From Pseudoalteromonas arabiensis (lineage in GTDB: Bacteria > Pseudomonadota > Gammaproteobacteria > Enterobacterales > Alteromonadaceae): a stretch of 64,000 nt of DNA. The notes beneath the pieces were generated by a model that was given only the letters and a program-made list of their open reading frames with translations, searched no databases and was not told the origin of the DNA. Shown here one piece after another: positions 46,388 through 54,887 of this stretch (position 1 is the first letter of the stretch; each line of letters opens with the position of its first letter). The stretch is taken from positions 1-64,000 of the forward strand of contig NZ_LRUF01000004.1 of NCBI RefSeq assembly GCF_001550155.1, read 5' to 3'. The position numbers and the translations under genes were made by a program.

Positions 46388-47614
46388 TTATGCCTGCCAC
46401 TTCTTAAAAATCAGCGAAGTATTAATGCCACCAAATGCAAAATTGTTACTCATTATGTAATTAGTTTGTATGTCTCGGCCACGACCTTTTATGTAATCAA
46501 GGTCTGCACATTGACTATCAACTTGACTCAAATTGATAGTCGGTGCAAACCAACCATCATTCATCATATTAATACTTGCCCACGCTTCAATCGCACCACA
46601 GGCACCTAATGTATGTCCTAAGTAGCTTTTTAGTGAACTAATCGGCTTTTTACCAAGCGCATTATAAGTTGCATGAGACTCAGCAATATCGCCTTTGTCT
46701 GTTGATGTACCATGGGCATTGATATAACCAATATCATCTGCGGTAAGATTGGCATCGGTCATTGCCATATTAATGGCCACTTGCATTGTATCAGCAGTTG
46801 GTTGGGTTACATGCTGACCATCTGAATTACAACCAAAACCAACTAGTTCAGCGTAAATAGCTGCACCACGCGCAATTGCGTGTTCATATTCTTCTAAAAT
46901 TAATGTCCCTGCCCCTTCACCGATCACAAGACCATCTCTATCTTGGTCAAAAGGACGGGGAGTTGTTTTCGCGGCATCATTTTTAGTACTGGTGGCATAT
47001 AATGTATCAAATACAGCCGCTTCGGTAATACATAGCTCTTCAGCACCACCCGCTACCATCACTTTTTGACGTCCATACTTAATTGCTTCATACGCATAAC
47101 CAATGCCTTGTGAGCCTGATGTACACGCTGAGCTCGTTGTAATAACACGCCCTTTTAAGCCAAAAAACACACCAACATTGACCGGTGCAGTATGTGCCAT
47201 CATTTGAATATAACTCGTTGCTGTCACCCCCGTCATTTCGCCTGTTCGCATCATGTTTGCAAAAGCAAGTAGCGGCGGTGTTGACCCCGTTGATGAGCCA
47301 AAAGCGATGCCCGTAGAACCATCGGTTAAACTTGGGTGCTCTAAAAGTCCAGCCTGTTCAAGTGCAAGTTCAGTGGTGCGCGTAGACATCATAGCAACGC
47401 GGCCCATTGAGCGTACTTGTTTACGCTTATAATGACTAGGCTTTGTAAAGTGCGTTACAGGCGCAGCTAAACGTGTATTTAAATCAGCAGCACAATCCCA
47501 TTGCGACATGTATTGAACTGCGTTCTCACCTTTTTTAAGCGCACCTTTAAACTCACCCCAAGTATCACCGAGTGCAGTAATTGCGGACATACCTGTAACA
47601 ACAACGCGCTTCAT
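46388..47614 (-). CDS. apeR: APE beta-ketoacyl-ACP synthase (second KS)
   Basis: A 408-residue FabF-type condensing enzyme. The Cys-His-His triad is present: SSACTSGSQ, NAHGTSTDKGD and KSYLGHTLGACGA. In APE systems a KS elongates the polyene on an ACP with malonyl units, and ApeR is the KS that works apart from the ApeO-ApeC pair. The symbol follows gene order (last of the O-P-Q-R run). Its ATG overlaps the stop of apeQ as TAATG, indicating coupled translation. It ends the operon. Confidence 0.88.
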   Translation of the reverse strand: MKRVVVTGMSAITALGDTWGEFKGALKKGENAVQYMSQWDCAADLNTRLAAPVTHFTKPSHYKRKQVRSMGRVAMMSTRTTELALEQAGLLEHPSLTDGSTGIAFGSSTGSTPPLLAFANMMRTGEMTGVTATSYIQMMAHTAPVNVGVFFGLKGRVITTSSACTSGSQGIGYAYEAIKYGRQKVMVAGGAEELCITEAAVFDTLYATSTKNDAAKTTPRPFDQDRDGLVIGEGAGTLILEEYEHAIARGAAIYAELVGFGCNSDGQHVTQPTADTMQVAINMAMTDANLTADDIGYINAHGTSTDKGDIAESHATYNALGKKPISSLKSYLGHTLGACGAIEAWASINMMNDGWFAPTINLSQVDSQCADLDYIKGRGRDIQTNYIMSNNFAFGGINTSLIFKKWQA

Positions 47615-48339
47615 TACACCATTCCACCGTTAACTGAGATAACTTGCCGAGTAATATACGCGGCATCTTCAGAGCATAAAAAAGAAACCGTGCCAGCCAC
47701 TTCGCTTACCGCGCCCATACGCTTCAATGGAATCATTTTGAGCATTTCATCGACAGGTAAATCATCTGTCATTGCCGTTTCAATTAAACCAGGAGCCACA
47801 CAATTGACGGTAATTTTACGCTTAGCAAGCTCTAGCGATAATGCTTTTGTGGCACCAATAATACCCGCTTTCGCCGCGCTATAGTTAACCTGACCACGGT
47901 TACCGGCAATCCCCGATACAGATGCCATCGTAACAATACGTCCCCCCTTACGTGTTTGCACCATAGGCATCACGGTTGGATGAACCACATTGTAAAAACC
48001 ATCAAGCCCTGTGCGAATTACTTTATCCCAATCATCGCCCTGCATCGCTGGAAATGCCATATCATTGGTTATCCCAGCATTACAGATCACACCGTAGTAG
48101 GCACCATGCTCAGCAATATCTGATTCTATTTGTTCTTTTGCTAATGCTCTGTCACATACATCAAATTGTAATAAACTGGCATGCCGACCCAATGCGATAA
48201 TCTCGTCGCACGTTTGTTTAGCTTCAGCCAAACCGCTTCGGCAATGTACGGCAATATCAAAGCCGTCGCCTGCTAATCGTAATGCGATTGCTTTACCTAT
48301 ACCACGGCTAGAGCCTGTCACTAAAATACGTTTTGTCAT
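47614..48339 (-). CDS. apeQ: APE 3-ketoacyl-ACP reductase
   Basis: A 241-residue short-chain dehydrogenase of the FabG type that reduces the beta-keto group during polyene extension. TGSSRGIGKA binds NADPH; NAG, the Ser of SVSGIAG and the YSAAKAG Tyr/Lys form the active site. I start at ATG 48339, which overlaps the apeP stop as TAATG and matches the normal FabG start MTKRILVTG; the longer open frame lies inside apeP. Confidence 0.9.
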   Translation of the reverse strand: MTKRILVTGSSRGIGKAIALRLAGDGFDIAVHCRSGLAEAKQTCDEIIALGRHASLLQFDVCDRALAKEQIESDIAEHGAYYGVICNAGITNDMAFPAMQGDDWDKVIRTGLDGFYNVVHPTVMPMVQTRKGGRIVTMASVSGIAGNRGQVNYSAAKAGIIGATKALSLELAKRKITVNCVAPGLIETAMTDDLPVDEMLKMIPLKRMGAVSEVAGTVSFLCSEDAAYITRQVISVNGGMV

Positions 48340-48791
48340 TAACTTTCTCTTATAAACTGCATTGGATCTTGTGGCTGAAACACATTGATTTTTGCTTCTG
48401 CTAATAGCGTTTCGTCGTGGTGAATTTGACACTCAAAGACACTTAATCCTGACTCTTCTTGATACAACTGTGTAACCGTTACCTTAAGCGTTTGCCCTTT
48501 TTCAAAGATCGGTGCATAGGTTTGGTATTTACGCGTACCAATTAGAAAACCTATTTGTACATCGTTCCCTTTATCTTTTGCCAGCGCACCCGCATATGCA
48601 GCAATGGTTTGTGCCATATATTCACAACCAATATAACTGGCAACCCCGTGTAAAGACGTGTTGTAAAATGGACTCTGAGGGCTAATATCTACCTCACAAC
48701 AAGCACTCTCTTCAGTATAATTGGCAAGACGATTGAGCAAAATCATAGGCGCACTATGAGGTACAACCTGCTCAATTTTATAATTCTTCAT
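48339..48791 (-). CDS. apeP: APE hotdog-fold dehydratase
   Basis: A 150-residue hotdog-fold protein resembling 3-hydroxyacyl-ACP dehydratases, with PHSAPM near the N-terminus (likely catalytic His) and the hotdog helix HGVASYIGCEYMAQTIAAYAG. In APE systems ApeP pairs with ApeI to dehydrate the hydroxyacyl intermediates and leave conjugated double bonds. Its start overlaps apeO by 14 bp. Confidence 0.85.
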   Translation of the reverse strand: MKNYKIEQVVPHSAPMILLNRLANYTEESACCEVDISPQSPFYNTSLHGVASYIGCEYMAQTIAAYAGALAKDKGNDVQIGFLIGTRKYQTYAPIFEKGQTLKVTVTQLYQEESGLSVFECQIHHDETLLAEAKINVFQPQDPMQFIRES

Positions 48792-49941
48792 TCAGATGTC
48801 CTAGTACTACACTGACATTATTGCCACCAAAGGCAAATGAATTTGATAAACAATGGCTAACCTTTACGTGTGTAGGCTGAGTTATCAGGCCAATATCAGC
48901 TAGTGTTTCGTCAGTTTCGATTTGATTAAACACCATACTCGTAAATTCAGGATAAGCTAAGTACAACCAGCAAAGGCCTGCCTCTAGCGCACCGGCAGCA
49001 CCTAATGTATGACCCGTCAGATGTTTTGACGAACTGACTGGCGTATTGTTGCCAAACACATCATTGATTGCAAGTGACTCCATGGCATCATTTTGCGGTG
49101 TTGCGGTGCCATGCGCATTAATATATTGAATATCTGAGGGGTTAATACCTGCCTCATTCAATGCAGCTTTCATTGCTGCTATAGCGCCTGAACCATCAGG
49201 AATAGGCGCTGAGATATGATGGGCATCAGAGCTCTCTCCTCCACCTAGAAAAGCAACACTGTGATCACTCAGCTTTTCTTTACTCATTACGAAAAACGCC
49301 GCGGCTTCGCCAATATTGATGCCTTTTCTATCCTTACTAAATGGCTTACAGATATCATCACTGATTGAAGACAGTGAATCAAAACCGTTAATTGTAAGCT
49401 GGCAAAGACTGTCTACCCCACCACATATCACCACATCTGCTAAATCCGCACTCAATAAAGCGCGAGCACTTATCATCGCTTTTGCGCTTGAACTACAGGC
49501 TGTAGAAATACTGTAATTTGGCCCTGATGCATTTAGTTTCTTTGCGATATAGGCAGCGGGTGCAACTAAAGCTTGATCATAATAATCAAATTGGCTTGGC
49601 CACTGCCTACTTTCAGCTTGTACTTTTCTGGCTCTTTCGCCCTCTTGTATGGCAGCTGTACTGGTACCGATTACCACTGCAATACGTTCATTTGGGCACG
49701 TGATTTTTGCTAAAGTATCGGATAACTGTGCAAGGGCTAAGTCAATTAACTTATAAAAACGCATCGATTCAGATAAAGGTATCTCATTGACTAACCCCAC
49801 ACAGGTAGGTCGCTTTTCAAATGCCAGTGAAGTAACTTCTGTTAGTGTTTGCTTAGGCTGAGCACACACACTTTGCATAGTTTGCTCTTGCCCTACGCCC
49901 ATCGCGCTAACAATTCCTAAGTCATTTAGCCAAAATGGCAT
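48778..49941 (-). CDS. apeO: APE beta-ketoacyl-ACP synthase (KS partner of CLF)
   Basis: A 387-residue condensing enzyme with the active Cys in STACSSSAKA and His residues in NAHGTATPQND and TGHTLGAAGALEAG. In characterised APE systems ApeO forms a heterodimer with the chain-length factor ApeC and extends the aryl starter. The symbol is taken from its position directly after the DUF3261 gene, collinear with apeN-apeO. It is 2 bp after apeN. Confidence 0.86.
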   Translation of the reverse strand: MPFWLNDLGIVSAMGVGQEQTMQSVCAQPKQTLTEVTSLAFEKRPTCVGLVNEIPLSESMRFYKLIDLALAQLSDTLAKITCPNERIAVVIGTSTAAIQEGERARKVQAESRQWPSQFDYYDQALVAPAAYIAKKLNASGPNYSISTACSSSAKAMISARALLSADLADVVICGGVDSLCQLTINGFDSLSSISDDICKPFSKDRKGINIGEAAAFFVMSKEKLSDHSVAFLGGGESSDAHHISAPIPDGSGAIAAMKAALNEAGINPSDIQYINAHGTATPQNDAMESLAINDVFGNNTPVSSSKHLTGHTLGAAGALEAGLCWLYLAYPEFTSMVFNQIETDETLADIGLITQPTHVKVSHCLSNSFAFGGNNVSVVLGHLNEEL

Positions 49942-49943
49942 AA

Positions 49944-50483
49944 TTAATTAACCCTTTGAAAAATTATTGAGTAGTCTCGCTCGTAGTTAACAAGCTTGGT
50001 TTGACTGTCTAAAAATTGAATTTCGCTGATCAGCCGTTTTCCTTGGTAAAGGCGTCGTGTTGTCCCTTGCTCATCAATTACCAGGCCATAAAGCTGTGCA
50101 TTAAGTACATCTATAGGCCAATGCACAAGCATAATGTCAGCCAAAATATAGCGTGGATCAACCCCACTAATCGGCAACATTTTTTCACTTTTGACCGCTC
50201 CTAACGGGGCTTTTTCGAGTTGAAAAATTGGCATGCCTTGCACCGTCATTACGACTAAATTTATACCCGTTTCACTGCTCAAATTTAACTGCGCTAACAG
50301 AGTATGTTGTTCTGTATTATGTTTTACTGTAAGCACTTGCTGCCAATTATCAACGTCTAGTGAAACTGGCGGATCCGATAGATAGATACCTGCGTTAGGT
50401 GCAAGATCAAGCCCTGTTTTAACTGCATACTCACTGGCACAGCTAACTAAAAATAAGCTACAAATTACAATGATATAACGCAT
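49944..50483 (-). CDS. apeN: DUF3261 lipoprotein of the APE cluster
   Basis: A 179-residue predicted lipoprotein: signal MRYIIVICSLFLVSC with lipobox LVSC. The mature part is beta-rich and matches the DUF3261 proteins of APE clusters. With the LolA-like and MMPL proteins it likely forms the apparatus moving the polyene-lipid to the outer membrane (inference from cluster content). I prefer ATG 50483, which overlaps the preceding stop as TAATG, a pattern repeated at four other junctions in this operon; a Met four codons earlier (50495) is possible. Confidence 0.8.
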   Translation of the reverse strand: MRYIIVICSLFLVSCASEYAVKTGLDLAPNAGIYLSDPPVSLDVDNWQQVLTVKHNTEQHTLLAQLNLSSETGINLVVMTVQGMPIFQLEKAPLGAVKSEKMLPISGVDPRYILADIMLVHWPIDVLNAQLYGLVIDEQGTTRRLYQGKRLISEIQFLDSQTKLVNYERDYSIIFQRVN

Positions 50484-51724
50484 TATTGCTGACATAACTC
50501 GACCAAGGTGTTTAAACGTTTATCGCTTTGTTTAACAAATGGGTTATCAAGATCCCACGCATAACCCGCTAAAATGGCACTGATCATTTCGCGTATTTGT
50601 TGATTTTGTTCACTATAAAAAATGACATCCTGAAATGAACCATTATACCAAGCACTCACATAGGTTCTAAAGCAATTGACGCCTTGTTGCAAAGGGATGC
50701 TGTACTGCTTTTCAAAATCAACTTTCTCACCCCGTAAATAGCTATCAACCAAAGGAGCCACCAATGAAGCTGATTTTAAAGCGATAGTGACACCAGATGA
50801 AAAAACAGGATCTAAAAACTCCCCCGCATTCCCCAGTAACGCAAAATGCTCACCATATAAAGACGACACATTCGCTGAATAACCTTTAATGGCACGCGCC
50901 TCACCCTTTACGACACGATTTGCCAGTAATTTACTTAAGTAAGCATCTTGTTCAATAAACTGATTTAAGCAAGTTAACGGTTCTTGCTGCTCAAACTGAC
51001 TCGGTTTGCCAACCACACCGATGCTTGCTGTGCCATCGCTAAATGGAATAAGCCAATACCAAATATCTTTAAATTCGGGGTGAATATTAATGAGTATTTT
51101 CTCGCGGTCAAACTGCTCGTCGCGAATATTATCCTCAAAATGACTGAAAAAAGCCCAGCGCACCGGAAAGTTTGACGGTGTTTCTAAGTCAAGTAGTCTT
51201 GGTAACACTCGACCAAAGCCACTGGCATCGAGCACAAATCGGCCTTTAATTTGATACCTTTGCTGATTTTCATCAATAACGCTAAGTAGAGCACCATCTT
51301 CACAATCCGTGTAAGCTGATACACTATGTTGGTAGCGAATTTCTGCCCCCTGTTGCATCGCACCATCCGCCAAGCATTTATCAAAATCAGCACGTTTAAC
51401 TTGAAACGTTGTGCCTGGGCCCGCACTGAATTTTTCTGTAAAGTCGATATGTGTATGCTGGCCACGGCGCTGAAACGCCGCGCCGTTTTTAAACTGAAAA
51501 CCTAAATCTTGAGCCTGCGACTGCACTGCCTCTTCAAGGTTTGCTTCAGCTAAAAAGCGCATGCATTGGGGTAACAAGCTTTCACCTATCGAAAAGCGAG
51601 GGAAAACTTGTTGCTCCAATACCACAACACGCCACCCTTTTTTAACCAATAAACTGGCTGCCACGGCTCCTGATGGACCCGCACCAATGATAATCACATC
51701 TGCCTGTTGAATTTGTGTATTCAC
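50483..51724 (-). CDS. FAD-dependent halogenase-like oxidoreductase
   Basis: A 413-residue flavoprotein. GAGPSGAVAASLL (14-26) is the FAD-binding GxGxxG; GESLLP follows at 47-52. W222-Y223-W224-L225-I226-P227 gives the WxWxIP signature of FADH2-dependent halogenases, and K79 in GFQFKNGAAF is a candidate for their catalytic lysine by eye alignment. Related APE-associated enzymes are annotated as halogenases or geranylgeranyl-reductase-like oxidoreductases. It could chlorinate or brominate the aryl head (compare the brominated xanthomonadins) or only hydroxylate or reduce it. It lies 3 bp after apeM and overlaps apeN by 1 bp. Confidence 0.78.
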   Translation of the reverse strand: MNTQIQQADVIIIGAGPSGAVAASLLVKKGWRVVVLEQQVFPRFSIGESLLPQCMRFLAEANLEEAVQSQAQDLGFQFKNGAAFQRRGQHTHIDFTEKFSAGPGTTFQVKRADFDKCLADGAMQQGAEIRYQHSVSAYTDCEDGALLSVIDENQQRYQIKGRFVLDASGFGRVLPRLLDLETPSNFPVRWAFFSHFEDNIRDEQFDREKILINIHPEFKDIWYWLIPFSDGTASIGVVGKPSQFEQQEPLTCLNQFIEQDAYLSKLLANRVVKGEARAIKGYSANVSSLYGEHFALLGNAGEFLDPVFSSGVTIALKSASLVAPLVDSYLRGEKVDFEKQYSIPLQQGVNCFRTYVSAWYNGSFQDVIFYSEQNQQIREMISAILAGYAWDLDNPFVKQSDKRLNTLVELCQQ

Positions 51725-51727
51725 CTA

Positions 51728-53947
51728 TTATTTTTCCTTATTATTAGGTAATGCAACACTAAGTGGTGCGAGTATATAAATACACATTAGCCCCACTAAA
51801 ACCGTTAAACCAAAGCTAAAAATAGCGGGGGTTTTTGACACTGCGAGCATACCAAATACCCACATTGATGATGCTGCTGACAAACTAATTGCCAAAATAT
51901 TGTTCGGTACCAGTTTATTGATTTGATAAAATACGAGGTAATCAATAGCTAACGCTAAAATCAATAAGCAGCCCAATAAGTTAAAAATCGATAATTGGCT
52001 TTGTATCGAACTGCACAGCAATAATACTGCGGTTAAAGTTAAAGCGAGTATCAAGCCTTGTTTGCATGCAGTTTTAAATCCAAACTTAAAGGTAAACAAC
52101 AAAACAGCGAAGGTCATTGCAATCAGTAATGTGACTAATAATGACTGTGAGTAATGACTCAAGCCCTCAGTGATCAGCGCCACTTTATCATACACAATTA
52201 AATCGCTTTCGGCGGCTGCCCACTGTTTTAATTGCTGTTTTTCAACCCCTGTTACCATAAACCAACTGGCCGCAAATGAGTTGTTTATATACACTTGATT
52301 ATGTATCAGTGGTGCTAGTGCTGAATCAAGTGCGGTCTCTAAAGTTAAGGTCGACTGGCTAAACTGCACGGGATTGGCGGTCATTTGGCTAACGATATTT
52401 ATAGCAGCTTGATGGGTTAATAAATCCGCTTTATTCTCGCGTTGTCTATGAGTACTTGGTACAAGATCACTGAGCATCACAGCCTTGCCTTTATACTCAT
52501 TAATTTTGCTTTTTAACGTTTCTTGCTTTTCTAAAAGTTGCTGTGCATTTTCAGCAAATAAAATCATTATCTGGCCATTGTCTTTTCCTAACAACGTCAT
52601 GTGCAGTGCTTCGTTATCCATCAATGCTTTTGGGCTTGCATTTAATAGTTTTACATCATCATTTACTACTGGAGGTTTAAGTAGTGTAAATACACTTAAC
52701 AGCACTAGTAGTCCTATTATTAGTGCTGTTTTATACTCGTTTACCTTCTGTAATTGCTTGCTAAGAGATGAAGTAAGATGATTAGCACTTTGACTCACTG
52801 CTAACCTGTTTTGCCAGTGGGGTAGTAAAAATCGCGTGCTAAACCAAGCAGTAACAAGCCCTGCAACAACAAATACACCGACTTGAGTTAACAGCTGAAC
52901 GGGCGAGAAAAATAAACTTGCATACCCCATAGTCGTAGTCAGTAAAGAGAGCGCTAACGCAAGCTTGAGTCCACGACTAAAACCGCTTTTATGCTGCGTT
53001 AAATCAAGCATGCCATGAAATGCATAATCAATAGCAATGCCAATCAGTGTGACCGCAAATACAAGCGTCAGTACATGGATCTGATTAAATAAGCTAACGA
53101 GCACTATCGAGCCACCAAGTGCAGCACTGACCACAGTCACCGATGCAAGCCACAATGCATTCACTGATCTAAATACCCACACAACCATTATGAACAGTGC
53201 AATTAAGCTCAAGGAGCCAAATAAAGTCATTTCAAATTTTGCTTGTTTAGCATTTGCAGCGGTATGAAATAAAGCCCCTGAATAATGGACGGTTGTATTT
53301 GGGTACTGACTTTCTAATTGGGTAAGTTTAGTTAATATTTCATCATTTAAAGCGATTGCCTTATTAATCGAAAAGGCATTATTCGTGCTGTGAACAAACA
53401 AAAGTAAGTAATCTTCGCCTTGGTAGTTAGCTGTTATTCGGCCATCTTGTAATTCAAATTGTTGTATATTGGCTAAAACATGCCTCAAAAAACTTGCGGT
53501 ACTAAGCGTAGGATCTTGATTGATAGTGCTAGATACAAAGGGATCAGCAATTTGGCTCAATTGCCCCAAATAATACTGCTCGAAAACTCTAGGTTCACGT
53601 AGGCTTTGTTGGTACTCGGGTGCCAACAAGTAACCTGCGTATTGGCCATAAAAATGGGCAAGGGTCTCAATCTTCGGCAGTGTAAAGCGCGGTTGAATGT
53701 TTTTGCCAGCGAACCAACTCACCATTTCGTCATAAGCTTGGGTATTATTTTCACCGCTAAACGAAAAGCTCAGTTGTTGCTTGTTTGCTGAAAAAAAGTG
53801 CTCTTCTACCTGTTGTAACCTTGGCTCCGACTTGGGCAGCAAGGCTAAAATGTCATTATTTAAAGCTGGTTGTTTTACCGCAAAAACAACAACTAACATA
53901 ACAGTGAGTAAAGTTAGCCAAGATAATGTAATTGCCCACGCTTTCAC
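51728..53947 (-). CDS. apeM: MMPL/RND-type exporter of the APE cluster
   Basis: A 739-residue inner-membrane protein with the duplicated MMPL layout: TM1, a large periplasmic loop (about 30-245), five TMs (GSLSLIALFIMVVWV, ITLIGIAIDYAFHGML), then the same again. The residue pair in GIAIDYAFHG and LALAIDYLVFYQ is typical for proton-driven transport. It likely moves the finished aryl-polyene lipid across the inner membrane. Its start overlaps the LolA-like gene end by 4 bp. Confidence 0.87.
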   Translation of the reverse strand: MKAWAITLSWLTLLTVMLVVVFAVKQPALNNDILALLPKSEPRLQQVEEHFFSANKQQLSFSFSGENNTQAYDEMVSWFAGKNIQPRFTLPKIETLAHFYGQYAGYLLAPEYQQSLREPRVFEQYYLGQLSQIADPFVSSTINQDPTLSTASFLRHVLANIQQFELQDGRITANYQGEDYLLLFVHSTNNAFSINKAIALNDEILTKLTQLESQYPNTTVHYSGALFHTAANAKQAKFEMTLFGSLSLIALFIMVVWVFRSVNALWLASVTVVSAALGGSIVLVSLFNQIHVLTLVFAVTLIGIAIDYAFHGMLDLTQHKSGFSRGLKLALALSLLTTTMGYASLFFSPVQLLTQVGVFVVAGLVTAWFSTRFLLPHWQNRLAVSQSANHLTSSLSKQLQKVNEYKTALIIGLLVLLSVFTLLKPPVVNDDVKLLNASPKALMDNEALHMTLLGKDNGQIMILFAENAQQLLEKQETLKSKINEYKGKAVMLSDLVPSTHRQRENKADLLTHQAAINIVSQMTANPVQFSQSTLTLETALDSALAPLIHNQVYINNSFAASWFMVTGVEKQQLKQWAAAESDLIVYDKVALITEGLSHYSQSLLVTLLIAMTFAVLLFTFKFGFKTACKQGLILALTLTAVLLLCSSIQSQLSIFNLLGCLLILALAIDYLVFYQINKLVPNNILAISLSAASSMWVFGMLAVSKTPAIFSFGLTVLVGLMCIYILAPLSVALPNNKEK

Positions 53948-54462
53948 TTTTGCTGCTCATTTTCAGTATATGAGAAACGCAATAAGGTAAAATTCTCATT
54001 TGGCTCTTGTAAGCGCACGGTAGTCACCTTATTAGCATCAAAACAAAGTTCAAACTGACTAAAAACGTGTTTTAGCAATGCTTGGTTAGGCAAGAGGATT
54101 TCGCAATTAGGCTCAACGCTTTTATTTATTGTAAATTGCTCTGCTAACGCCGCTCTGTCGTGTTTTAAAATTGCTCGTAGCAGGCTCACATAGGGCTCAG
54201 CCCCTTTTTGTAATTGTTCGTTTCCTTGACTGTCAAGAGTATATACTTGACCCTGTTTAATAAATAAAGTGCTTTTTACCGGTGATTGCACTTGCCACGT
54301 TAAGCCCTCTTCATTAAGTTCAAAAATGCCTTTTGAAATAAAGGGCTTGCTAAAGCCCTTAAAGTGTTTTTCTTGGCTGAATGAGCCATGCTCTATCACA
54401 TTCTTAGCAAGAGCTGGCGTTATAAAAAACATACTACATAGTAGAAAAATGCTCATTCGCAT
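53944..54462 (-). CDS. apeL: LolA-like periplasmic carrier of the APE cluster
   Basis: A 172-residue protein with a signal peptide (about 1-19, ending PALAKN) and the beta-rich fold of LolA-type lipoprotein carriers: FSQEKHFKGFSKPFISKGIFE, then LTWQVQSPVKSTLF. APE clusters carry such a gene; it probably shields the hydrophobic product between the membranes. Its ATG overlaps the thioesterase stop as TAATG. Confidence 0.82.
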   Translation of the reverse strand: MRMSIFLLCSMFFITPALAKNVIEHGSFSQEKHFKGFSKPFISKGIFELNEEGLTWQVQSPVKSTLFIKQGQVYTLDSQGNEQLQKGAEPYVSLLRAILKHDRAALAEQFTINKSVEPNCEILLPNQALLKHVFSQFELCFDANKVTTVRLQEPNENFTLLRFSYTENEQQK

Positions 54463-54887
54463 TAGATCACCTTTTGTAATTTCTCATGCAGTACAGGCGG
54501 TGATACAAATTGCATCTCTTTGTTTTCTATATCAACCGCCACCTGAATAGTCGTCGCTTTCGTTAACTTTTTGCCCGTCGCAACATCGCTGATAATATAA
54601 TCAATACGTAATCGCGTTTCATATTCTTTCAAATATGCATCAATCCGTATCTTTTGCGTAAACAATGCAGAACCCACATATTTAATATGCATATCAATAA
54701 TTGGCCACGCATAGCCAGACTCCTGCATTTGCCCGTAATCATAATCAAATAAACGCAGCAATTCGCAACGTGCCACCTCTAAATAACGTGGGTAATTACC
54801 ATGCCATACCACGTTCATAGGATCACAATCATGAAAAGGGATTTCAATTTCTACATAAGTACTCAATAAAGAGCCACGACTATGCAT
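54462..54887 (-). CDS. apeK: APE hotdog thioesterase
   Basis: A 141-residue 4-hydroxybenzoyl-CoA-type thioesterase. IPFHDCDPMNVVWHGNYPRYLE carries the conserved Asp and helix of this group. It likely releases or edits acyl-ACP during polyene assembly. I start at ATG 54887, eight bases inside the ammonia-lyase end and preceded by GGAG; the longer frame upstream lies inside the ammonia-lyase gene. Confidence 0.87.
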   Translation of the reverse strand: MHSRGSLLSTYVEIEIPFHDCDPMNVVWHGNYPRYLEVARCELLRLFDYDYGQMQESGYAWPIIDMHIKYVGSALFTQKIRIDAYLKEYETRLRIDYIISDVATGKKLTKATTIQVAVDIENKEMQFVSPPVLHEKLQKVI

